Origin: Alphaproteobacteria bacterium GWF2_58_20
GTDB taxonomy: Bacteria > Pseudomonadota > Alphaproteobacteria > UBA1247
NCBI GenBank assembly: GCA_001768735.1
Contig: MEMB01000001.1
Coordinates: forward strand, 124,001-188,000
Length of the DNA: 64,000 bases
Direction of reading: 5' to 3'
A model generated the notes under the pieces. The model did no database searches, was not told where the DNA came from, and saw only the letters and a list, made by a program, of their open reading frames with translations. This document shows positions 54,920 through 63,115 of the stretch, piece after piece. Each line of letters starts with the position of its first letter. Positions within the stretch are counted from its first letter, which is position 1. Made by a program: the position numbers and the translations under genes.

Positions 54920-55868
54920 AGCAAAACATGTGAAATTGCTGGTCATAGGCTCCGGTCCGGCGGGCTATACGGCAGCCATTTATGCAGCGCGCGCCGGGCT
55001 GGATCCGGTCCTGGTGGCAGGTTTGCAGCTGGGGGGGCAGCTGACAACCACAACTCTTATCGAGAATTTCCCGGGGTTTCCTGAAGGGATTGATGGAACA
55101 GTGTTGATGGACCTCATGCGGCGGCAGGCCGAACATGTGGGGACGGAGTTGGTGTACGATATTGTAACGTCTGTGGATTTGTCCAAAAGGCCCTTTTTTG
55201 TGCGGTGTGACGGCGGGGCGGATTTCCTTGCCGAAAGCCTCATCATTGCAACGGGGGCACAGGCGCGCTGGCTGGGGATTCCCAGTGAGGAAATGTTCAA
55301 GGGGGCTGGTGTTTCAGCGTGCGCAACCTGTGACGGTTTTTTCTATAAAGGCAAGCGTGTGGCTGTTGTGGGCGGAGGCAATTCGGCCATGGAGGAAGCG
55401 CTGTTCCTGACCAATTTCGCCGAACATGTGACACTTATCCACCGGCGCGATTCCTTCCGCGGCGAGAAGGTGATGCAGGAGCGTGTCCTGGCCCACCCAA
55501 AAATCACGGTAAAGTGGAACCGGGTGGTTGAGGAAGTGCTGGGTGAGGAAGACCAGCCCAAGCGCGTGACAGGACTCAGGCTTGCGCATCCTTCGGGAAG
55601 CGAGATTGAGGAATTGTCGGTTTCCGGACTGTTCGTGGCGATTGGCCACACCCCGGCCACGGCCCTGTTCAAGGACCAGTTGCCCCTGGATTCCGAAGGC
55701 TATATTACGACAGCGCCGGATTCCACGACCACAGCCATTCCAGGTGTTTTTGCGGCCGGGGATGTGAAGGATCGGCATTTCCGCCAGGCGATTACTTCGG
55801 CGGGGATGGGGTGCATGGCGGCACTTGAAGCAGAACGCTTTTTATCAAGTATTGCAATTTCAGGCTGA
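54912..55868 (+). CDS. trxB: Thioredoxin reductase
   Basis: 318 aa flavoprotein: FAD motif VIGSGPAGYTAAIYAARAG, redox pair CATC in SACATCDGFFYKG (about 136-139), NADPH motif VVGGGNSAMEEA, and GVFAAGDVKDRHFRQAITSAG near the end. Reduces thioredoxin in the cytosol. It overlaps the ELM1 gene by 8 nt and is followed by a LysR gene, a common alphaproteobacterial arrangement. Confidence 0.97.
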   Translation: MNEAKHVKLLVIGSGPAGYTAAIYAARAGLDPVLVAGLQLGGQLTTTTLIENFPGFPEGIDGTVLMDLMRRQAEHVGTELVYDIVTSVDLSKRPFFVRCDGGADFLAESLIIATGAQARWLGIPSEEMFKGAGVSACATCDGFFYKGKRVAVVGGGNSAMEEALFLTNFAEHVTLIHRRDSFRGEKVMQERVLAHPKITVKWNRVVEEVLGEEDQPKRVTGLRLAHPSGSEIEELSVSGLFVAIGHTPATALFKDQLPLDSEGYITTAPDSTTTAIPGVFAAGDVKDRHFRQAITSAGMGCMAALEAERFLSSIAISG

Positions 55869-55910
55869 TTTGGATAAAGATAGACGTATGGAAAAAAGGA
55901 TAGGTCTGGA

Positions 55911-56816
55911 ATGCAGTCAACCATGATGGATTGGGACAAGCTCCGGGTTTTTCACGCCGTTGCGGAAGCTGGGAGCTTTACGCATGCAGGAGAAATCCTC
56001 AACCTCAGCCAGTCGGCTGTCAGTCGGCAGATCAGCGCGCTTGAGGAACTCCTCGGTGTTCCCCTTTTCCACCGCCATGCGCGCGGGCTTATCCTCACCG
56101 AACAGGGCGAACTTTTGTACCGCACCGCCCGTGAGGTGTTTGCCAAGCTGGCCATTACCAAGAGCATGCTTCAGGAAAGCAAGGAACACCCAAAGGGTGT
56201 TCTGCGCGTGACTACACCGTTCTCTTTTGGCTCTACATGGCTTGCGCCGCGGGTGCGCCAGTTCCTGGAACAGTATCCTGATATCCGGCTTACCCTTCTC
56301 ATTGCGGACAATGACCTCGATCTTGGCATGCGTGAAGCGGATGTTGCCATCCGCATGCAGCCGGCACGCCAGCCCGACCTTGTGCAGCGCCAGCTCCTGA
56401 CCTTCCGCTCCCATATCTATGCCGCCTCCAGTTATGTGGAGCGTCGTGGCACGCCGCAGTCGGTTGAGGATTTGCGCAACCACTTCCTCATTACCCATCC
56501 GCCGGATACCAACACACCGTTTTCGGATGACAACTGGCTGATGCAGGTGGCCGGGGTTACACCGGAAACCCATCCTGAAGTGCTGCAGGTGGACAACATG
56601 TTTGCCACCTTCCGCGCGGTACAGAGCGGGCTTGGCCTTGCGGCGCTGCCGGATTACATGGTCGCAGATCGCCCAAACCTTGTACGCATCCTGCCGGATG
56701 TGGCTGGGCCGGAGGTCAAGGCCTATTTCGTCTATGCGGAAGAACTGCGGCAGTCCAAGCGGGTTGTCGTCTTCCGTGATTTCCTGCTGGAGCAGGTGCA
56801 AAACACAGTCTTTTGA
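55911..56816 (+). CDS. LysR-type regulator next to trxB
   Basis: 301 aa. Helix-turn-helix DKLRVFHAVAEAGSFTHAGEILNLSQSAVSRQISALEELLGVPLFHR (about 9-55) and a LysR substrate-binding domain ending SGLGLAALPDYMVADRPNLVRIL. Its co-inducer is unknown. 42 bp after trxB in the same direction. Three ATGs lie close together (MQSTMMDW); the first at 55911 is used here, 55926 is possible. Confidence 0.88.
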   Translation: MQSTMMDWDKLRVFHAVAEAGSFTHAGEILNLSQSAVSRQISALEELLGVPLFHRHARGLILTEQGELLYRTAREVFAKLAITKSMLQESKEHPKGVLRVTTPFSFGSTWLAPRVRQFLEQYPDIRLTLLIADNDLDLGMREADVAIRMQPARQPDLVQRQLLTFRSHIYAASSYVERRGTPQSVEDLRNHFLITHPPDTNTPFSDDNWLMQVAGVTPETHPEVLQVDNMFATFRAVQSGLGLAALPDYMVADRPNLVRILPDVAGPEVKAYFVYAEELRQSKRVVVFRDFLLEQVQNTVF

Positions 56817-56926
56817 TTTTTGATGGGCTGGGTTGCAAAAATTGCATGCCTTGTTCCGTTCCGTATGTGGTAACTATGTTCGGGATGGGGGATTGAGACA
56901 ACGCCTAGTAACCAAGCGAGGTTGCC

Positions 56927-58594
56927 ATGACGGACAAGACGTTGAATGGAGACAAGAAATCTCTCCTGTGGACACCTGGTCAGAAAATCTGGGTGTCTGG
57001 AAAATCCAATCCCCGAATCGCACACATTTCTACGGATGAAAAAAGGCTCGTTGTTGCCGAATGGTGGCAGGCGAACGGCATGCGTATTGTTGAAACCTTC
57101 CTCAAGGAAATTATGCAGACCATCCTGCCGCTGAGCAACGAGGCGGTGGAAGATGCCTGGCAGAAAAACCGTGAGCAGATCCAGGGCATGGTGTCCATGA
57201 TTCCTCTGGAAGACGTGGCCGAAAGCATGCAGTCCATGCAGGCGCAGGGCATTGTTGGCAAGCTGCTGGAAACCAATGCCGATGCGCTGGGCCATGCGCT
57301 GGCGGAACAAGCTCAGATGCAGATGTTGCCCGGCATGTCGGAGAGTGTCTCCCGCATCAGCCAGGAACTCCAGAACAAGTCGGTGATTGCGGACGAAGAC
57401 CGGCGTTTGCAGCGCGTCCTGGTCCTGCCGGGAGGTGGCGTCCGCGGCATTGTCATGCTGGAACAGCTTGTTGCGCTGGAGGAAAAACTCGGGAAGCCGA
57501 TTTGCAAGTGCTTCGACCTGATCGCCGGCACTTCGACCGGTGGCATCATCGGTCTCGCATTGGCGCGGCCAGACCCGAACAATCCGGGCGAGCCGATGTA
57601 TACCGCCAAGAATATTCTGGATTTCTATGTCCGGAAAATTCCGGAAATTATGCCGCCCCCATGGTTTGAGAGCATGAACAATGTGCGGATGGCCTATGGC
57701 CCAAAATTTTCCCGCGAGGGCATGGATTTTGCGGCAAAGGAACTTCTGGGGGACACCCGTCTTTACGAAGTCTTGACCAGCGTGATTGTACCCGCCTACA
57801 ATATTGACAAGTCCGAGGCGGTATTTTTCAAATATATGGCGGCATACAAGGATCCAGACAGGGATCATCCGGACTTTTACATGAAGGATGTCGCGCGCGC
57901 CACCTCGGCCGCACCGCTGACCTTTGATCCTGTTGTCATCCATTCCATCCCGAACACCCATACCGGCAATAACAGCATCGCCTATGGCTGTACGGATGGT
58001 GGCCTGTTTGCCAACAACCCCAGCATGGTTGCGCTGATTGATGCCTACAAGCGCCTGAACGAAAACAGCAATGACATCTTGCTGGTGACGCTGGGAACGG
58101 GATTCGAAACGCTGCATTACAGCTGCGAAAAGCTTCAGGGCAAGGGCGTTCTCGGATGGGCCTATGCCCTCATCGACATGATGATGAAAGGCCAGAGCGA
58201 TGTGGCGCATCACCATTGCCAAAAAGTTTTGGGGGAAGGTCATCGTTATTTCCGGATGGATTATCCGGTCGATTGTGAGCATTTGCCGCCAGAGGCGAAG
58301 CCGTCCATTGCCCTGGACAACGCGAAGCCGGACAATATCCAGAAACTGCAGAATTTTGGGAAGTTTGTGGCCCGGTTCTGGGATGACAAGTTCAACAGGA
58401 TCGCTGAGCTCATCAAGGAAGATGACCGGCGGCGTGCTGCGGACAGCCTGCTCAAGATCGAGGAAAAACAGCCACCGGAGAAGGCCTCCCGCCATCCAAT
58501 CGATCAGCATCTTGGCAAGCGGAACATGCTGGGGCCTGCGGCAAAAATTGTGGTTCCAGCCTGTGTGCCGGCGTTTGGTGCTTCATTCAGGTAA
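56927..58594 (+). CDS. Patatin-like phospholipase with long N-terminal region
   Basis: 555 aa. Patatin domain from about 160: oxyanion GGGVRG (169-174), nucleophile GTSTGG (S203) and catalytic Asp in TDGG (D357). The first 155 residues (helix-rich, many Met/Gln, no signal peptide) and the last 80 are not recognised. A promoter-like pair TTGTTC-18 bp-TATGTT lies at 56851-56880. Likely acts on phospholipids; could be a host- or prey-directed effector or a housekeeping lipase. No partner gene that would point to a defence system is adjacent. Confidence 0.85.
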   Translation: MTDKTLNGDKKSLLWTPGQKIWVSGKSNPRIAHISTDEKRLVVAEWWQANGMRIVETFLKEIMQTILPLSNEAVEDAWQKNREQIQGMVSMIPLEDVAESMQSMQAQGIVGKLLETNADALGHALAEQAQMQMLPGMSESVSRISQELQNKSVIADEDRRLQRVLVLPGGGVRGIVMLEQLVALEEKLGKPICKCFDLIAGTSTGGIIGLALARPDPNNPGEPMYTAKNILDFYVRKIPEIMPPPWFESMNNVRMAYGPKFSREGMDFAAKELLGDTRLYEVLTSVIVPAYNIDKSEAVFFKYMAAYKDPDRDHPDFYMKDVARATSAAPLTFDPVVIHSIPNTHTGNNSIAYGCTDGGLFANNPSMVALIDAYKRLNENSNDILLVTLGTGFETLHYSCEKLQGKGVLGWAYALIDMMMKGQSDVAHHHCQKVLGEGHRYFRMDYPVDCEHLPPEAKPSIALDNAKPDNIQKLQNFGKFVARFWDDKFNRIAELIKEDDRRRAADSLLKIEEKQPPEKASRHPIDQHLGKRNMLGPAAKIVVPACVPAFGASFR

Positions 58595-58603
58595 AGCCTA
58601 TGG

Positions 58604-59647
58604 TCAGGCTGGGTCTGTAAGACCCAGTTCGGCCCGCAAGGCCGCGACATCCATGCCCGGCAGGGGTTCAAGCCTGTCGGGCATGTTTGCATTTAGCCAT
58701 ACCGAAAGTGGGGTTAGTGCCGGGTGGGACAGGTGCCGTTCCAGCAAGCGCATGACGTGGGGGATATGGGCAAGATAACGATTCTTGCCATCACGGATGC
58801 AAAGACGCACAAAAATTCCAGCCACCTTGGTGTGGCGCTGTGCGGCCAGAACGTCATACCAGAGGGAAAATGCTTCGCGTTCTCCCGGGGCAAGGCGGGT
58901 TTCATAACGGGTACGCAAGGCTGTTGCCATGTCCTGCGGGATATCGCGCCGTGCATCTTCCAGCAGGGACATCAGGTCATAGGCCGGATGGCCGATGAGG
59001 GCGTCCTGGAAATCCAGCAGTCCGCATGCGGCACGGCCGCTGCGTTCATCAAGCCGCATCAGGTTGTCCACATGATAGTCGCGCAGGACAAGAGTCTTTG
59101 GCATGTCCGGCAGCTGCGCAAGGATGGTTTTCCAGGCAACGGCATAGGAATCCAGAAGATCTTGCTGCGTGGCATGGCCCCGTCGGCCCGAAAGATGCCA
59201 GATAGGCAGGAGAAGGGCTTCTTCAAGCAACGCATCCATGTCATAGGCTGGGAGGGAAATGCGACCCGCATGCGGATGTTCGTGAAGTCCTGAAAGGACA
59301 TTGATGGCAAGCTCGTAAAGGTTATAAGGATCTGTGCCTTGCGCCAGCAGGCGGGTGAAGGTGTCATCGCCAAAATCCTCGATGAGGGCGAAACCGTTGC
59401 GGGTATCGCTGGCGTAAATGTCGGGTGCGCTGAAGCCGAGGGAGATGAGGTGCTGGCCGATGGCGAGGTAAGCTGACAGTTTTTCCTTGCCGGGCGGGGC
59501 GTCCATGAGCAGGGCGCGCATGCCGTTTTGGGAGAGGCGGAAATATCTGCGGAAGGAAGCATCGCTGGAAAGCGGGACAATATCGGCATTCCCCCAGCCA
59601 CACATGGCCAGGAATTCCGTTTGAAGATATTCACGTTCTTGGGGCAT
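58604..59647 (-). CDS. AmgK-like sugar kinase (aminoglycoside phosphotransferase fold)
   Basis: 347 aa from the ATG at 59647 (MPQEREYLQTEFL). Typical parts are DASFRRYFRL, FALIEDFGDDTFTRLL, VLRDYHVDNLMRL (catalytic D and N) and CGLLDFQDALIGHPAYDLMSLLED (metal DFQD). This fits AmgK, the anomeric MurNAc/GlcNAc kinase of cell-wall recycling, whose usual neighbour murU is not in the window. The open frame to 59683 crosses a terminator, so it is not used. Confidence 0.82.
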   Translation of the reverse strand: MPQEREYLQTEFLAMCGWGNADIVPLSSDASFRRYFRLSQNGMRALLMDAPPGKEKLSAYLAIGQHLISLGFSAPDIYASDTRNGFALIEDFGDDTFTRLLAQGTDPYNLYELAINVLSGLHEHPHAGRISLPAYDMDALLEEALLLPIWHLSGRRGHATQQDLLDSYAVAWKTILAQLPDMPKTLVLRDYHVDNLMRLDERSGRAACGLLDFQDALIGHPAYDLMSLLEDARRDIPQDMATALRTRYETRLAPGEREAFSLWYDVLAAQRHTKVAGIFVRLCIRDGKNRYLAHIPHVMRLLERHLSHPALTPLSVWLNANMPDRLEPLPGMDVAALRAELGLTDPA

Positions 59648-59663
59648 GGAGCAGGGTTTCCTG

Positions 59664-59699
59664 AAAAAATCCCGGCCACGCAAGGTCAGCGGGGCCGGG
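59664..59699 (-). terminator. Terminator after the Met-rich periplasmic protein gene
   Basis: CCCGGCC (59671-59677) and GGCCGGG (59693-59699) pair; on the minus strand the hairpin is followed by ATTTTTTC. It lies 12 bp past the stop of the gene at 59711. Confidence 0.65.
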
Positions 59700-59710
59700 A
59701 CAGGAGATGT

Positions 59711-60166
59711 TTACATGTCGTCGTCTTGCGGCAGCTCTTCTGTCGGAGGAACAGCAATGCCCTGGGCCTTGAGCTGTTCCATCAGGGTTTTGCGTTCGGT
59801 GAACTGACGGCGGTTCATTTCGCAACGTTCCTCCTGATGGCGGCTGGCCAGGGAAACCATCTCCGACGGCATGCCCGACTGCTTCATGCGTTCAACGGCG
59901 GACGTTCCGCGAGAACACATGGTCTCAATGCGCTTTTCCTGATTTTCCGTGCGGGTTTCCATGCGTTCCTGCATGCGGTTCTGACGATCCTGGCGCATCG
60001 GTTTCATGTCGGTGCCCGCGCCCGGACGGTTGCCGGAGGCATTTCCGGAGTTCATCATCTGTTGTCCGTTCATCATTCCATCAGGCCGCATGCCATTCTG
60101 GCGGGCATCGGCGTGGCTGGATGCCACAAGGGCAACAAGAGCAATAAAAGCATATTTTTTGAACAT
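59711..60166 (-). CDS. Small Met-rich secreted protein
   Basis: 151 aa. Signal peptide (about 1-21, ending HADARQ), then a Met/Asn/Gly-rich stretch (NGMRPDGMMNGQQMMNSGN) and a helical, charged part with two cysteines (ETMCSRGT; EERCEMNRR). The build recalls Spy/CpxP-type or metal-binding periplasmic proteins, but no LTxxQ signature is seen, so it stays unassigned. It is divergent from the serpin gene, 77 bp apart. Confidence 0.65.
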   Translation of the reverse strand: MFKKYAFIALVALVASSHADARQNGMRPDGMMNGQQMMNSGNASGNRPGAGTDMKPMRQDRQNRMQERMETRTENQEKRIETMCSRGTSAVERMKQSGMPSEMVSLASRHQEERCEMNRRQFTERKTLMEQLKAQGIAVPPTEELPQDDDM

Positions 60167-60243
60167 GGGAGTCTCCTTCTGGTGGATGGGTCAAGAAAAT
60201 GATATGCTTCTTTTGTTTCCAAAACAAGAATCGGGAGTATCCC

Positions 60244-61389
60244 ATGTTGAAATATGTGTCTTGCCTTGCTTTTGTCCTTTTCATGGCTTCGCCTGCCTGC
60301 GCGCAGGAGGTCTCTTTTTCCCAGGGAATGAATGGGTTTGGAGAAAATGTGCTTGTGCAGCTTGTTGAGAAAGCGGGCCCGCGCGATAACGTTCTCGTCT
60401 CGCCCTACAGCATGTCTTCCGCCCTGTCCCTGGCCGCTCTTGGCGCCCGTGGAACAACCCGCGAGGAAATGGAAAAGGTGCTGGAGCTTCCGGATGGGTG
60501 GAATGCCGCACATCAGAACCTTGCCAAGGCACTCAAGGCGGACGAGGGGGTAACCCTTTCCATGGCCAACGGCATCTGGGGGGCACAGGACACCAAATTC
60601 CGTCGAATGTTCCGTCGCCAGGCAGAAAGATCTTTCGGTGCGAAGATTGAATCCGTGGATTTTGCCGATCCTGAAACGCTTCCCATGATCAATGGATGGG
60701 TTTCAAAGGAAACCCGGGGCATGATTCCAGACCTGATAGACCAGCTGGATCCGGATCTTGTGGCCGTTCTTGTCAATGCCCTGTATTTCAAGGGGGACTG
60801 GAAGGATGCGTTTGACGTAAAGGGAACCTCGGATGAGGATTTCCATTTTGCGGATGGCGGGGTGCAAAAAATTTCCATGATGCATCGGCGTGACGATTTC
60901 GCTTATGCCGCTGAGGAAGGCTGGCAGGCCGTGGCCCTGCCTTACATCGGGGATGCATTTGAGCTGGTTGTGGTTCTTCCTGCTGAAGGGAAGCTTCCGC
61001 TGGAAAGCCTTGGGGCAGCCCTGAAAACAGGGTTTGACAAGCGTAAAGGATATTTGGGCCTGCCAAAACTGGACCTGTCGTCAGGTGTGGAACTGGCAAA
61101 GGTGCTGGAAGACATGGGCATGAAGCAGGCGTTCTTGCCGGTGGCGGATTTTTCGGCCATGTGCGATCGTGCGGCATTTATTTCCCGCGTTATTCACAAG
61201 GTGGCCATGAAAATGGATGAAAAAGGAACGGAAGCGGCGGCGGCCACGGCGGTCATGATGATGAAAACCGCCTTCATGGTTGAGGATCCACCGTTCCGCA
61301 TGGTGGTGGACCGTCCTTACGGGATAGCCCTTCGCCACCGCACCAGTGGCGCCATTCTGTTCATGGGAGTTGTGGCCAACCCGGCCTGA
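60244..61389 (+). CDS. Secreted serpin (inhibitory type)
   Basis: 381 aa, normal serpin length. Signal peptide (about 1-19, ending SPACAQ). Serpin core: NVLVSPYSMSSALSLAALGARGTTREEM, LVNALYFKGDWKDAF and DRPYGIALRHRTSGAILFMGVVANP. The reactive-loop hinge is DEKGTEAAAATAV, the small-residue pattern of inhibitory serpins; the loop then reads MMMKTAF, with P1 probably Thr or Lys. It would trap a serine or cysteine protease outside the cytoplasm. The start at 60244 is chosen because it gives the signal peptide. Confidence 0.9.
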   Translation: MLKYVSCLAFVLFMASPACAQEVSFSQGMNGFGENVLVQLVEKAGPRDNVLVSPYSMSSALSLAALGARGTTREEMEKVLELPDGWNAAHQNLAKALKADEGVTLSMANGIWGAQDTKFRRMFRRQAERSFGAKIESVDFADPETLPMINGWVSKETRGMIPDLIDQLDPDLVAVLVNALYFKGDWKDAFDVKGTSDEDFHFADGGVQKISMMHRRDDFAYAAEEGWQAVALPYIGDAFELVVVLPAEGKLPLESLGAALKTGFDKRKGYLGLPKLDLSSGVELAKVLEDMGMKQAFLPVADFSAMCDRAAFISRVIHKVAMKMDEKGTEAAAATAVMMMKTAFMVEDPPFRMVVDRPYGIALRHRTSGAILFMGVVANPA

Positions 61390-61407
61390 AAAAATCGCAT
61401 GACCAAA

Positions 61408-61442
61408 AAGAAGGGCGGTGCCTTGCGGTGCCGCCCTTTTTC
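61408..61442. terminator. Bidirectional terminator between the serpin and EAR-protein genes
   Basis: AAGGGCGG ... CCGCCCTT hairpin (61411-61438) with T-rich sequence on both sides, between convergent genes. Confidence 0.85.
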
Positions 61443-61454
61443 TTTTGCGGGATG

Positions 61455-63077
61455 TCATGGATAGAAGCGGTAAACCCAGGAATTGGCGCTGGTGTAGTTT
61501 GCAAAACTGACATAAGTCTGCCCGTCATGGGTAAAGATGTCTGCGCTCATGGCTGTCATGGTCGGGAAACTCGCATTTTCAACCAGGCGCAGCGCTGGAT
61601 CCGTGTTTGTAGGATCAAAAATATATACCTTGGATGTGGATGTGGCATTTGTGGCCAAGGTCAGATAGGTGTTTCCTCCCATGGTGAAGACGTCCCAGTT
61701 GAGGCCAGAACTTGCGACCGAGGCGACTTCCAGCATTGGCGTGGCATCATCCGGGTCGAATCTGTAAATGCGTGAGGAGGCACCGGTTGCCATGTTCGCA
61801 ACGGCAAGGTATGTGACGTTGTCCTTTGTGAAGCCAGTCCATTTGAATGCGGTATTGGTGGCAACCGTTGCCACTTCTATAAGCGGAGTGGTATCGCCGG
61901 GCGTGAAGCTGAAGACGCGTGATGAGCTATAAAGCGTGGCCAGTGCAAGGTAAGTCCGTCCATTTATCTCAATGGCTTCCCAGTCGTTGGCACCATTGGT
62001 GGCAACGGAGGCTACTTCCACAAACGGAGTGGCATCGCCCGGTGTGAAGCGGTAGATGCGGGAGGTCTGGTTATAGGTTCCGGTGTGGGCAAGGTAATTG
62101 GCGACGGCGAGATAGGTCTGGCCATCTATGGTGAAGGCTTCCCATGCGGCGGCTCCCTGGGTTGCGACCGAGGCAATCTCGACGAGTGGGGTAGCATCGC
62201 CCGGCGTGAACCGGTAAACCTTTGATTGGAGATTGTATGTGGTGTTGTTGTAAAAATTGGCAAAAGCCAGATAAGTCTGTCCACTCACCTCGAAGGACTC
62301 CCAGTCGAGTACGCCGTTCGTGGCTACGGATGCAACCTCGATGACCCGTGTGGTCGGCGTGGCATTTCCGGGTTCGAAACGGTAGATTTTGGAGTTCAGG
62401 TTGAAAGTCGAGCCGTTATAGTGGTTGGTGGCGGCAATATAGGTTTTACCATCTGTTGTGAAAGCCTCGGTATCTCGGGCGGAACTTGTAGGGAATGAGG
62501 CAAAAACTTCTGCTGTTGCCGTTGATTGGGTGGTGAAATTCCAGGTTTCGGTTTCGGAGATGCCGACGAAGGGATTTCCGGCAAGGTCCTTGATGCTGCC
62601 CGCATCTGCGGTAATGGCATAAGATCTGTTATTGGAGAAATCGGACGACAGGAGCAGGGAAACCTGATTTTCGGAGATGCTGACCTGCGGCCCGGATGCG
62701 TCGATCGTTTCAAAAACCACGCCGTTTGTGATGTCTTGGATAACGATGTTTCCGGTGCCCTTTTGCACGGCTTCGTTGAAAACCATAAGTGGAGAGGCCG
62801 TGGTCCAGACATCGGCGGCATCGTTGGGCGGGGTGGTGGATGACAGCAGGGGGGCTGCGGTGTCGCCTTCCTCCGGCGGATCGGTGTCGCCCGGGTCGTC
62901 AGGATCTTCCGGGGTTGTGGGAGAACGGTTTGCAACGCAGGCACCGTCCAGCATGCACAGAGGCTTGCGGATGAAAAAAGGCCCTTCGCTTCCATCGGAG
63001 AGCTTTGCTGCGGACGCTGTTCCCGTCATCATCAGGAACAGGCTGGCCAGCATGGCCAAGCTTCGGGTTTTGATCAT
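61455..63077 (-). CDS. Secreted protein with Ig-like domain and seven EAR repeats
   Basis: 540 aa. Signal peptide (about 1-23, ending TASAAK), then PFFIRKPLC ... C (C41, C47), the N-terminal motif shared with two other proteins here. An acidic Pro/Asp linker (about 52-73) leads to an Ig-like domain of the Big_5/SbsA type (about 74-180, NDAADVWTTASPLMVFNEAV), then seven EAR (epilepsy-associated) repeats to the C-terminus, each near WExFxIDGQTYLAVANY ... YRFTPGDATP, enough for a seven-bladed propeller. Exported; probable binding protein. GGAG precedes the ATG. Confidence 0.85.
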   Translation of the reverse strand: MIKTRSLAMLASLFLMMTGTASAAKLSDGSEGPFFIRKPLCMLDGACVANRSPTTPEDPDDPGDTDPPEEGDTAAPLLSSTTPPNDAADVWTTASPLMVFNEAVQKGTGNIVIQDITNGVVFETIDASGPQVSISENQVSLLLSSDFSNNRSYAITADAGSIKDLAGNPFVGISETETWNFTTQSTATAEVFASFPTSSARDTEAFTTDGKTYIAATNHYNGSTFNLNSKIYRFEPGNATPTTRVIEVASVATNGVLDWESFEVSGQTYLAFANFYNNTTYNLQSKVYRFTPGDATPLVEIASVATQGAAAWEAFTIDGQTYLAVANYLAHTGTYNQTSRIYRFTPGDATPFVEVASVATNGANDWEAIEINGRTYLALATLYSSSRVFSFTPGDTTPLIEVATVATNTAFKWTGFTKDNVTYLAVANMATGASSRIYRFDPDDATPMLEVASVASSGLNWDVFTMGGNTYLTLATNATSTSKVYIFDPTNTDPALRLVENASFPTMTAMSADIFTHDGQTYVSFANYTSANSWVYRFYP

Positions 63078-63115
63078 GTGGGGTCTCCGGTTTTTGGATT
63101 TGAAAACAAGATAGG

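Noticed and set aside
56732..58510. Minus-strand frame of 592 aa over the patatin gene
   Set aside because: Antisense shadow; the patatin active-site motifs are clear on the plus strand.
56927..58594. Patatin as a CBASS or other anti-phage effector
   Set aside because: No cyclase, NAD-sensor or other partner gene next to it; neighbours are trxB-lysR and a sugar kinase.
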